Source: Anarhynchus alexandrinus
Lineage: Eukaryota; Chordata; Aves; Charadriiformes; Charadriidae
Direction: 5' to 3'
Assembly: GCA_008711295.1 (NCBI GenBank)
Contig: VUYV01000120.1
Location: 807,383-871,382 of the forward strand
DNA length: 64,000 bases
Part shown: positions 11,012 through 31,163 of the stretch, piece by piece
How the letters are laid out: each line of letters starts with the position of its first letter
Numbering within the stretch: position 1 is the first letter of the stretch
Translations under genes and position numbers: made by a program
Notes under the pieces: generated by a model
Databases searched by the model: none
What the model saw: only the letters and a program-made list of their open reading frames with translations
Told to the model about the DNA's origin: nothing

Positions 11012-11419
11012 AGAGAAGCTGTGTCTGTTGGGAGCTGATGGCATTCACCTGACCTCATACTGCAGGGAAAAAGAGGGAAGAATGCGGGACACAGAAAGGA
11101 AAAGAAAATCCCCACACAGCAGACCTCTGCCAAGAGTGGCAGCGTCCTGCTCTCAATGGTCTACCCAGCGCAGCACCCAGTGAAGACCACGGTGGCTACA
11201 AAGACGATTGTCACACTGCTTTCCCTTGACACTGGCATGAGCATGGTGGCGATTTCATATGGGACGACACACAAACTCCCTAGCAGCTCCACCTGGGCAG
11301 GGACCAAGCGAGAGGCACCGCTGATATGCCTCCGTGCGTTCACTGGGGCCCGGGTGGAGAATCTGCCCTTCCCAGACACTCACCAGGGAATTGGTACCAC
11401 AGAACTGAACATGCCGGCC
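11012..11419 (+). pseudogene. ITPRIP-like gene 3' flank relic, copy 2
   Basis: This is the tandem-copy equivalent of 8815-9222, with no difference seen in this part. It lies about 550 bases upstream of the gene 1 TATA box, as expected for a head-to-tail gene array. Confidence 0.6.
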
Positions 11420-11933
11420 ATGGAGAAGCCAGAGCTCTATCTGCAGTGGGAGGTGCCCGCTAGGAAATCTCCGCCTGCGCCTCCAACATCACCCTTGGGA
11501 AACATCTCTTTGGAAGCAACATCCTCTCGCAGTGGCACAGCAGGAACAGAGATCCTGCCACGGACAGGCCCCATCCCACCACCAGGATATACACCACCAC
11601 CCACCCAGCAGTGTCATGAAGGCACCAAGAGTACACCCACGACCACAAGCTCAGAGGCAGCACCAAGGGAGCCCACTCCACCTCACGGGACGGGATCTCA
11701 AGGAGTAAAGCATCCACTGGTCACGTCACCCCCTTTCATGTCTGGTAAGGGTCTGGGGGGGCTTCTGTCTGCGTTGTAACGGGAGCCCCTGGGAGCCCAG
11801 TCCTGCCCAGAAGGTCTATGGTTTGTGGGGGTTGGGGTTTGGCTGCCCTGGGCAGCTGTGAGTGGCTGAGCTGGAGTGGGGCCGAAGGGCGGGGCTGGTT
11901 GGCGGGCGTGCCTGTGATGTGCTCTGGCGCCTG

Positions 11934-11976
11934 TGACATCACAGGGCACGCGTCACAATGGGGGCAGCTATAAAAG
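11934..11976 (+). promoter_or_regulatory. ITPRIP-like gene 1 core promoter
   Basis: A canonical TATA box (TATAAAAG, 11969-11976) lies about 25-30 bases upstream of the likely transcription start near 12000. A CRE-like TGACATCA (11934-11941) and a nearby CGTCAC half-site (11951) precede it. Other CpG-rich promoters in this window lack a TATA box, so this gene is probably tissue-restricted. Confidence 0.6.
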
Positions 11977-12301
11977 GGGCCATCAGGCAGTGCTGCCCCA
12001 GTACGGCCTGGGAGAGTGGTGAGTGCGCAGGCGGGGGGAGGCTGGGCTGGACCAGGGCCGGGGCAGGATCGCGGGCCCCCGGGGGGTGGGTTCTCAGCCG
12101 GCATCGAGGGCCCCGCCGCTGGCGGCAGCGCCTTGGGCCGGGCACGGTGCCGCCGCCGCCGGGGCTGGGCGCAGGCCTTGCTGCCCCCCAGCTGCCTCGG
12201 CCCCCAGCTCCCTGCGGCTCCCGGCCCCGCTGTCCCCACCGCCAGCTCCCTCCCTCCCTCCCAGCCCCACTGAACCCCTTCTCTCTCTCCTCCTGCAGGC
12301 C

Positions 12302-13312
12302 ATGGATGCAATCAAACTCTTCATCTTGTTCTTGCAAAGCCTCATCCTTCTCCCGCACCTGGTGGGTGATGATCTGGATGAGGCCACGCTCGAGCACATG
12401 AAGCAGCATCAGCGGCAGCTGAGCTGGGACATGACTCAGCTGCGGCAGGTGATGGAGGGGAAGACCCAGCAGCAGAGCCTCTGTGCCTGGGGAGCCCTGC
12501 TCTTCTCTGCCTTGCAGCAGTGGCAGTTCTGGGCCATTGCTGGAGTCGTCGTCCTGGTCTTTGGGCTCTGCTGGTGGCTGAGGAAAAGGAGCAGTCAGCC
12601 AGCCAGCAGCAGCGAGGAGGGCAGCTCTAGAAACCAGGTGGATAAGGAGGAGCACGAAGAAAAACCCAGTCTGGCATGGGATGTGGGCAGAATTTCAGCC
12701 AAGAGCCTGCTGGACCTGTCAGAAGGGTTCACAATGGTGGAGGATCTGGTGGATGAACTGCTCTGTATCTGCCAAAAACGCTGCCGGAACAGTTTGATGC
12801 CAACCCTGGAGTCTGTCATCGGTGTGGGCAGCGATTTAGGAGGTGGGGGTGCCCAGGAGGATGACGCTGTCTACCGCCTGCTCGTGCCCCTGAAGCCCCC
12901 CCATGGCCATGTCTTCCACCTGGAGCTGGGCACCGCGGGAGAGATGCCAGCAGAGTACTCCTGCGTCCGCGTGGAGCTGGAGTGCACCTGCCCGAGCGAG
13001 CAGCTGGCGAAGGGCACGCTGTGCTTCCTCCACCACCCCAAGGAGATGCAGAGCAAGCCGGGTCCCAGCCTCCTAGGCAGCCTCTGCACCGGCCCCTACC
13101 TCGACATAGAGAAAACCACCCAGTGGTTCCAGAACTTGGTAAAAGACGCCTGGGTGGTTTTGCCTCAGTCCAAACACTGCCGTCTGACAGTGCTGCCCGG
13201 CAGGTGCTCCTGCAAGCTCCGGCTGACGGACGCGTCCAACAGTACCGTCCTGATTGAGGTGATGTTTGGGGTGCAGCACGGTGACTCGTACACCTTCCTG
13301 AGCACCGAGTAG
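12302..13312 (+). CDS. ITPRIP-like (Mab-21 fold) protein, C-terminally truncated, gene 1
   Basis: The predicted protein has 336 residues. I chose ATG 12302 because it follows a splice acceptor (tcctgcag, exon start 12299) after a short intron from a donor at 12019 (gtgagt), and because it opens with a hydrophobic leader, MDAIKLFILFLQSLILLPHL. Then come an acidic/helical stretch, a transmembrane segment at about residues 76-93 (FWAIAGVVVLVFGLCWWL), a basic-then-acidic linker, and the start of the Mab-21-like nucleotidyltransferase-fold domain (DDAVYRLLVPLKPP, HVFHLELG). This layout is that of the ITPRIP/ITPRIPL1 family, a single-pass membrane protein group. The frame stops at residue 336 (FLSTE), whereas gene 2 continues 165 codons past the equivalent point. 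Homology to gene 2 resumes briefly after the stop and then jumps to the 3' flank, so the C-terminal half is deleted. It may be an expressed short protein or a pseudogene. Confidence 0.72.
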   Translation: MDAIKLFILFLQSLILLPHLVGDDLDEATLEHMKQHQRQLSWDMTQLRQVMEGKTQQQSLCAWGALLFSALQQWQFWAIAGVVVLVFGLCWWLRKRSSQPASSSEEGSSRNQVDKEEHEEKPSLAWDVGRISAKSLLDLSEGFTMVEDLVDELLCICQKRCRNSLMPTLESVIGVGSDLGGGGAQEDDAVYRLLVPLKPPHGHVFHLELGTAGEMPAEYSCVRVELECTCPSEQLAKGTLCFLHHPKEMQSKPGPSLLGSLCTGPYLDIEKTTQWFQNLVKDAWVVLPQSKHCRLTVLPGRCSCKLRLTDASNSTVLIEVMFGVQHGDSYTFLSTE

Positions 13313-13666
13313 GCAGCGGCCAGTGTTCCCAGCAGCAGGACGTGGCCAGAGAGCTGTGCTGCGGCAGAGGGGGCCGTTCTCCCGGCACAGGGGCAGGCCT
13401 GAAGACACGCCCCGGGGAGCTGGTGCCACGGAACTGAGCCCGCTGGACACGGAGAACACGCTGCTCCGTCGGCAGTGGGAACTGTTGCCGCACCTTTCCT
13501 CCGCAGCAAAAGCACGCTCTGCAGAGCGGGACCTGATGCAGCTGAAGAGACCGCTGCAAGGAGCCTTGCAACAGAGCCTCCCGTTACCACCTGGACAGCG
13601 ACCATCCATCTTCCCTCTTGGAGAAAGCCCCTTCCCTCTGGGAGCCTTCCCCTGTACAAAGATGTC

Positions 13667-13672
13667 AATAAA
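13667..13672 (+). terminator. Polyadenylation signal, ITPRIP-like gene 1
   Basis: AATAAA lies about 355 bases after the gene 1 stop, followed by a TG-rich stretch (acttgtttg, ggctgtgtc). The same signal with its flank recurs at 16569. Confidence 0.7.
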
Positions 13673-14134
13673 TCACTTGTTTGAACAAAGGCTGTGTCCG
13701 TGAGTGGCCGTGCATCGCTTTGTTGGGGAAGGTGGGCACAGGGTGGCGGCTGCTCGGCTGCCCCGGATTCCGGGAGCGTTTTGCAGAAGAGCTGGTGCAG
13801 GGGGCTCTGGCTTCATGATTCACTGGGCTTTGGCTTCCCAGGCGTTGTAGGTTAATCCCCATAGGCAGCTTGGCATCACACAGCTGCTCAAGCCCTTGCC
13901 CCCAGTGGGATGGTGGAGAGAATCTGAAGGGTACAAGTGGGAAAACTTGTGGGTTCAGCTGAGACAGTTTAAGTAGCTAAAGCAAGAGCTACACACCTAA
14001 GCACAGCCAAATAAAGAATTCATTCCCTGCTCCCCTGGTCTGCCAACCAGACCTGCTTTTTTGGGAAGCCTTCTGCCTCCCTGGGGCTCGGGTTTCCACA
14101 AAACTTCCTAGCCTTGTGCGGCCCTCAGACTATT

Positions 14135-14244
14135 ATCATAGAATCATAGCATATCTCAAGTCGGAAGGGACCCACACAGATCACCAAGTCCAATTGTTCC
14201 TCGCAGGACTACCTAAAATTAAATCTTATGACGAGGAACGTCGT
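14135..14244 (-). mobile_element. CR1 LINE 3' tail, cut at an N
   Basis: It begins with 'tatcatagaatcatag' and continues 'ggaagggacccac', a CR1 3' end in minus orientation. The sequence stops being CR1 exactly at the ambiguous base 14245 and changes to ITPRIP-like coding sequence. Confidence 0.85.
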
Positions 14245-14245
14245 N

Positions 14246-15331
14246 CAGAACCACGCCTATAGGAGCCGGGTGGTGGAGGAGCTGCTGGGCAACCTCATCT
14301 GTGCCTTCCAAGAACTCTTGTCAAACAGTTTATACCCGGTGCTGCAGCCACCCATCGGGGTGGACAGTGCATTTGAAGGTTGGACTCCCCATGGGGATGA
14401 TGCTGTGTACTGCCTGCTCGTGCCCCTGAAGCCCCCCCGTGGACACACCTTCCACCTGGAGCTGGGCACTGCAGCGGAGATGCCAGGAAAGGGCTCCCGT
14501 GTCCGCGTGGAGCTGGAGTGCACCTGCACGAGCGAGCAGCTGGGGGAGAACACGCTGTGTTTCCTCCACGACCCTGAGGAGGATCTGAAGAGAAATCAGT
14601 ACCCCAGCCTCCTACGCACCCTCTGCACTGGCCCCTACCTAGATGTGCAGAAAACTGCACACTGGTTCCAGAGCTTGGTGAGATCAGCTTGGGTGTGGGC
14701 GCCCGAGTTGGTTCACTACAATATGAAGGTGCTGCCCTCTAGGCGCTCCTGCAAGCTCCACCTGACAACTGTCTCTGGGATAACCTTCTTTGTGGAGATG
14801 ATCTTTGGGGTGCAGCAAGGCGACTCAGACATCTTCCTGACCAGCCAGAGTACAGAGGACATCTTCACCCCAAGCACCATGTGGCTAGAGAGCTACGCTG
14901 TGGCAGAGGTGAAGTTCTTCAGGCATGTGGCCAGGCAGGCCCCACATGACGCCTTCCACCTCAAATGCCTGCAGGTCTGTACTCGCATCCTGGTAGGCAC
15001 AAGCTTTCCCGACTATATCTTGAAGACTGTTGTGATGCACCTCCTGAACACCCTACCCCTGTCAAGCTGGAGAATGAGCGAATTCCTGATGCGGCTGCAG
15101 GATATCATGGAGTACCTGTGTACCTGCCTGGAGGAGAAACGCCTCAACCACTTCTTCTTTGGCAATGAGAACGTGCCTGAGGAGATAATCTTGCCCCCAG
15201 CCTTCCAAACGGCTGAGCCACGCAACCTCTTCCACCGGCTGGCACAGGATCCACACGCCCACATCAAGGCACTGCATGAGTTCAATGAGCTGCAAGATCG
15301 GCTGACAAGACCGCTGTTCTACGGATACTGA
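14246..15331 (+). CDS. ITPRIP-like (Mab-21 fold) protein, 5'-incomplete, gene 2
   Basis: An open frame of 361 codons runs from the single N at 14245 to TGA/TAG-type stop at 15331. It covers the Mab-21-like domain through the C-terminus: DDAVYCLLVPLKPPRGHTFH, LELECTC-like cysteine block, FGVQQGDSDIFL, then the C-terminal helical part with KVKFF-like AVAEVKFFRHVA and LKCLQVCTRIL. About 145 N-terminal residues present in gene 1 (leader, transmembrane segment, linker) are missing. The break is at the N, where CR1 sequence abuts coding sequence, so it is probably an assembly join and not a natural truncation. No frameshift or stop occurs in the part shown. ITPRIP-family membership is by domain pattern; I cannot pick ITPRIPL1 over ITPRIPL2. 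Confidence 0.75.
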   Translation, partial: QNHAYRSRVVEELLGNLICAFQELLSNSLYPVLQPPIGVDSAFEGWTPHGDDAVYCLLVPLKPPRGHTFHLELGTAAEMPGKGSRVRVELECTCTSEQLGENTLCFLHDPEEDLKRNQYPSLLRTLCTGPYLDVQKTAHWFQSLVRSAWVWAPELVHYNMKVLPSRRSCKLHLTTVSGITFFVEMIFGVQQGDSDIFLTSQSTEDIFTPSTMWLESYAVAEVKFFRHVARQAPHDAFHLKCLQVCTRILVGTSFPDYILKTVVMHLLNTLPLSSWRMSEFLMRLQDIMEYLCTCLEEKRLNHFFFGNENVPEEIILPPAFQTAEPRNLFHRLAQDPHAHIKALHEFNELQDRLTRPLFYGY

Positions 15332-15983
15332 AAGAGGTCATGCACAGAGCTGTGTTTGTGGGGCTCACAGCTGATGGCAGACGACCACCTCGTACAGGAG
15401 GGAAAGAGGGGAAAAAGTGGGACGCAGAAAGGGAAGGGAAAACCCTGCGCAGCAGCCTTCTGCCAAGAGCGGCAGTGTTCTCCTCTCATTGGTCTCCTCA
15501 GCACAGCAGCCGGTGACGACTACAGTGGCAAGAAAGATGACTTTCGCCTTGCTTTCCCCTCACACTGCCTGCAGCCAGGATGGAATTTCATGCGGGCCCA
15601 GAAATTCTTGCCGGCAGCCCTGGCTGGGCAGAGACCAAGCAAGAGGCACCGCTGATGTGCCTCTGTGTGTTCACTGGGGTCTGGGTGGAGAATCTGCCCG
15701 TCCCAGACACTCCCCAGGGAGCTGGTGCATGGAGGACATGGAGAAGACACTGCTCAATCGGCAGTGGGCGTTCATGCCGCACCTTTCCTCCACTGCAAAA
15801 GCACACTCTGGGGAGCCAGAGCCGATGCAGCTCAAGAGGCCGTTGCAGCTCAAGAGGCCGTTGCAAGGAAGCTTGTGACAGAGACTTTTGTTACCACCTG
15901 GGACAGCACCTGCCCTTCCTCTTCGAGACAATCCCTTCCTTCTGGGAGTCCACTCCTTTACTCTGTGCAAAGATTGCAATAAA
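15332..15983 (+). other. 3' untranslated region and polyadenylation signal of ITPRIP-like gene 2
   Basis: The stretch after the gene 2 stop ends in AATAAA at 15978-15983. It is the reference for the 3' flank relics at 8815 and 11012. A 15-base duplication (ctcaagaggccgttg) lies at 15832-15863. The open frames here are not conserved between copies and are judged non-coding. Confidence 0.65.
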
Positions 15984-15994
15984 TGCTGTGTTCT

Positions 15995-16555
15995 AACAAA
16001 CGCTGCATCTGTGCATCACTTTTGTGGGGAACGTGGGCGTAGAGTGCTGACTGCTCAGCTGCCACAGAGTCGGGGAGCATTTTGCTGAAGAGCTGATGCA
16101 GTGGGCCCTGGCTTCAGTGATGCTGTAACTAAGGCTCTCCCACCTGTCCGTGCTCCTGCGTTGGAGCAATGGGAATAATTTGTCACCCTCCACAGCTGTG
16201 CACATTGCCTATGTACTGGAGGGAGCCTGCAGTGTCTTCCTTGGGAGCCATATGCAAACCAAGCCCTGGGAGCCCCACAGCATTGCCTTTGTGCGACCCC
16301 AGTGAGGTGGCGATGACGCTGCCTGAGTGGCAACCCTTTGCACAGGCGACAAGTGCCACAGCTGTGGAGTGGGGGTCTAGCTGCTCTCCCTCCTGGCACC
16401 AGACTCATTCACCATACTGTCTCATGACCTCGGCTCCAATTCAAGGCATGCACTTGTGCAGTCCATGCCACGTTTATGAGAAGCAGTGGCCTGACGGCAG
16501 CTGTGTGGCAGAAGAGGTGCACTCCTACCTGCATTTGGGACACCTCCAGTGGAAG
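15995..16555. other. Second partial flank module and unassigned DNA
   Basis: 16003-16120 resembles the start of the flank modules at 13690 and 16590 (shared 'gtgcatc...ttgtgggg' and 'gagcattttgc...aagagct'). The remaining 16130-16555 is unique, GC-moderate DNA with a 134-codon open frame that I cannot assign. Confidence 0.5.
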
Positions 16556-17160
16556 GTGCAAAGATGTCAATAAATCACTTGTTTGACCAAAGGCTGTGTC
16601 CGTGAGTAGCCATGCATCGCTTTGTTGGGGAAGGTGGGCACAGGGTGGCAGCTGCTCGGCTGCCCCTGAGTCCGGGAGTGCTTTGAAGAAGAGCTGATGC
16701 TGCAGGCTCTGGCTTCATGATTCACTGGGCTTTGGCTTCCCAGGTGTTGTGGGTTAAATCCCCATAGGCAGCTTGGCATCACACAGCTGCTCAACCCCTT
16801 GCCCCCAGTGGGATGGTGGAGAGAATCTGAAGGGTACAAGTGGGAAAACTCTTGGGTTGAGAGTGGACACTTTAGTGGGTAAAACAAAAGCTACAGGCCA
16901 GGCAAAGCAAAGTAAAGAATTCCCTGCTCCCCTGGTCTGCTGAGCAGACCTGTCTTTTTGGGAAGCCTTCTGCCTCCCTGGGGCTCGGCTTGAAGGCATC
17001 ACCAAGACACTTCCTAGCCTTGTGCGGCCCTCAGACTATTATCATAGAATCATAGAATCATAGCACGTCTCAAGTTGGAAAGGACCCACAAGGATCACCG
17101 AGTCCAACTCTCTGCTCCTCGCAGGACTACCTAAAATTAAAACTTATGACAAGGAGCGTC
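16556..17160. repeat. ITPRIP-like 3' flank module, copy 2
   Basis: Diverged copy of 13655-14244. It contains its own AATAAA (16569-16574) and the same CR1 insertion, so the CR1 was there before the duplication. No coding part of a gene precedes it, which implies a lost unit of the array. Confidence 0.8.
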
Positions 17161-18053
17161 TGGACAACACTCCTGGAACTCTGACAGGCTTGGTGCCGTG
17201 ACCACTTCCAAGAGCAGCCTGTTGCAGCGACCAACCACCCCCTTAGTGAAGAACCTTTTCCTAACGCCCAATCTGAACTTCCCCTGATGCAGCTTCGTTC
17301 CATTTCCTCGTCTTGTACCGCTGGTGTCCTGGTTTGAGCGAAGTCTGAATTTGTGAAAAAATTTACTTTGTAGCCTGCTATGGTGTGTGGGTTTCAAGGT
17401 CTCAGTGTTTTCTTGCTTGCCAGGTGCAGAGATGAGGAGCGAGATCTGAGCACTTGACCCAAGCTGGCCAACAGCATTATTTCATACCATCAAGGTCACA
17501 TTCATTATAAATTAGAAAGTTTGCTGCAAAGTTCTCTCTCTCCCTTGATGGCTGACAGCCTGAGAACTTCGTGCCCTGGTGCCGGACCCCTGAGGCCTTC
17601 CTTTCCTCCTGAAGCCGTAGCGCTCACGGTGTCTGACATTTGCTGTCCACTGCTGGGAGGGCACAGCTTCCTACTGATATCACTGGCTGAACATAATCTT
17701 TGCATAGTCTGTATTGGTATCGGGATCACTATTGGTTCTTTAGTGCTATTCATGTTAATTATCTAATCTTACTCAATTAAATCTGTTTATACTTCAGCTC
17801 CTGGGTTTCCTTGTTTTTCCTGATTCCCTTTCCTGGGTGGGGAGGGGTCATCGGGTGATAGAATGATTGTCTAAACGACAATACATTGTTATGGGTCTCT
17901 CAAACCATAACAGCTGGTCACCAGAGAGAGGAGATCAGCACCTCTCCCTCTGCTGCCCCCCTTGAGGTAGTGGTAGACTGCCATGAGGTCACCCCTCGGC
18001 CTTCTCTTCTCCAAGCTGAACAAGCCAAGTGACCTCAGCAGCTCCTCCAAAGT
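17041..18053 (-). mobile_element. CR1 LINE, interrupted by an LTR
   Basis: The minus-strand CR1 starts with three 'atcatagaatcatag'-type tail units at 17041, runs to 17324, is split by a solo LTR (17325-17912), and resumes at 17913. There the minus strand encodes the typical [19 protein letters not shown] block of the CR1 ORF2 C-terminus. A second LTR-like sequence begins at 18054 inside it. Confidence 0.88.
17325..17912 (+). mobile_element. Solo LTR (ERVL-like) with target duplication
   Basis: The 588-bp element starts TGTCCTGGTTTGAG and ends CTCAAACCATAACA, an imperfect inverted terminal repeat. The five bases GCTGG flank it directly on both sides (17320-17324 and 17913-17917) as a target-site duplication. 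An AATTAAA-like signal sits near 17776. No internal viral gene is present. The flanking CR1 reads straight on across it. Confidence 0.9.
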
Positions 18054-18481
18054 TGTCCTGGTTTGAGGTAAAACAGAACCCATTTTCGCTTCAGTAATTT
18101 TACTTTGCAGTTAAGCCTCTTCTAACTAACTGCACTCTCTGAAGGTAACGGCATATTTTTCAGACAGTGTCGGCTTCTAGCAGAGATAAGGCCTGATGTT
18201 TAGAGTGAATACCAAGGGAAGGTATGCAGAGGCTCCTGCTTCTACTTATTGGTATAACAGGCCAGGCCAGCTAACTTTGTTTTTTGCCCCATTGGAGGGC
18301 CGGAAGCAGAAGAGCGTAGAGGGGTCGCACCTGTGGAGAGGAGCGGGTCGCACAGGTGACCCAAAGCTGACCAATGGGGTATTTCCTCAGTCATGAAATC
18401 CTAACTTCTTTTTCTGCAAACCGTGTTTTTTTACAATCAGAACCATTGCTTTGTCAGCCCAGCTGTCGCCAAACCAGGGCT
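18054..18481 (+). mobile_element. Second LTR-like insertion in the CR1
   Basis: It begins TGTCCTGGTTTGAGG, the same start as the solo LTR at 17325, and a degenerate reversed match (CAAACCAGGGCT) lies at 18469-18480. No clean target duplication was found, and the interior differs from the first LTR, so the right edge is uncertain. CR1-like sequence may resume after it (ttgtcttccag). Confidence 0.5.
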
Positions 18482-18610
18482 ATTTGTCTTCCAGGGGTCC
18501 CTGCATGAATTGTGGTGTATTTGCCGCCCAGTTCTGAAAGGGCACGACGCTTAGGTGGCCGTTTATCGGCGGTTTTGTCCTTAACGGCTTTTGAAAGCAA
18601 CAAGGGCACA

Positions 18611-18683
18611 CCCCCAACGCGGGGCTACAACCCACGATTTTGGGATTAACAATGCCGTGCTCTACTGACAGAGCTAGCCGGGC
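18611..18683 (-). pseudogene. tRNA-Lys-like gene relic with GTT anticodon
   Basis: The minus strand folds as a 73-base tRNA with a lysine-type body: GCCCGGCTAGCTC start, intact D arm, 5-base variable loop. The anticodon loop reads TTGTTAA, so the anticodon would be GTT (asparagine), while the body resembles tRNA-Lys. Two of five anticodon-stem pairs are broken, the first acceptor pair is G-G, and the T loop has TTGTAGC in place of TTCGAGC, which damages the B box. It is most likely a decayed copy. It lies 236 bases upstream of the PSMA3 start, in opposite orientation. Confidence 0.7.
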
Positions 18684-18918
18684 GCCCTCTTCAGTTGTGT
18701 TTTGCTTTTTGCAAAGCATAATTTCGGCTGGTGTAATCACGGTGCCGCGAGGTAGCGCTCTGAGCCCCGATTTTCGTCGTTGGGATCCGTTGGGGATTGC
18801 CCCTCGCTCCTGGCCGTCGCTGATTGGCTGGTGTGTGAGCCAATGGGAGGGCTTCTTGTTTGGCTGTGGGGGCGGGAGAGGGGGGCTCTGTCCGCCTGTG
18901 GCTGAGTGCGCCGTCGCC

Positions 18919-31041
<12,123 letters not shown>

Positions 31042-31157
31042 CACATTGTTACTTCAAGACAAGTTGAACTTTTCTTAGAACAGGTTTGTTTATAATGTAT
31101 TAAGCATGGGATGCTATTATGTACTTGTTGGAAGAAACTGAGTGACCAACTTGCACT

Positions 31158-31163
31158 AATAAA
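31158..31163 (+). terminator. PSMA3: PSMA3 polyadenylation signal
   Basis: AATAAA lies 117 bases past the stop codon, giving a short 3' untranslated region. About 25 bases further on, a TTTATT (AATAAA on the minus strand, near 31188) could end a transcript arriving from the right. Confidence 0.8.

Larger units (their letters stand above)
9643..11831. repeat. Near-identical tandem segment, copy 2
   Basis: Second copy of 7446-9634, starting right after the N at 9642. It reads continuously into the ITPRIP-like gene 1 promoter, so this copy is the one in its natural right-hand context, while copy 1 is the one in its natural left-hand context. Confidence 0.95.
13655..14244. repeat. ITPRIP-like 3' flank module, copy 1
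   Basis: It aligns with 16556-17160 along its whole length, including a CR1 tail at 14135-14244 on the minus strand, but with many base changes. The copies are therefore clearly diverged, unlike the 2.19-kb repeat. It stops abruptly inside the CR1 at the N in 14245. Confidence 0.8.

Noticed and set aside
16169..16573. 134-codon frame between the flank modules
   Set aside because: No recognisable family, no supporting splice or start context, and it ends in a polyadenylation signal shared with a flank module.
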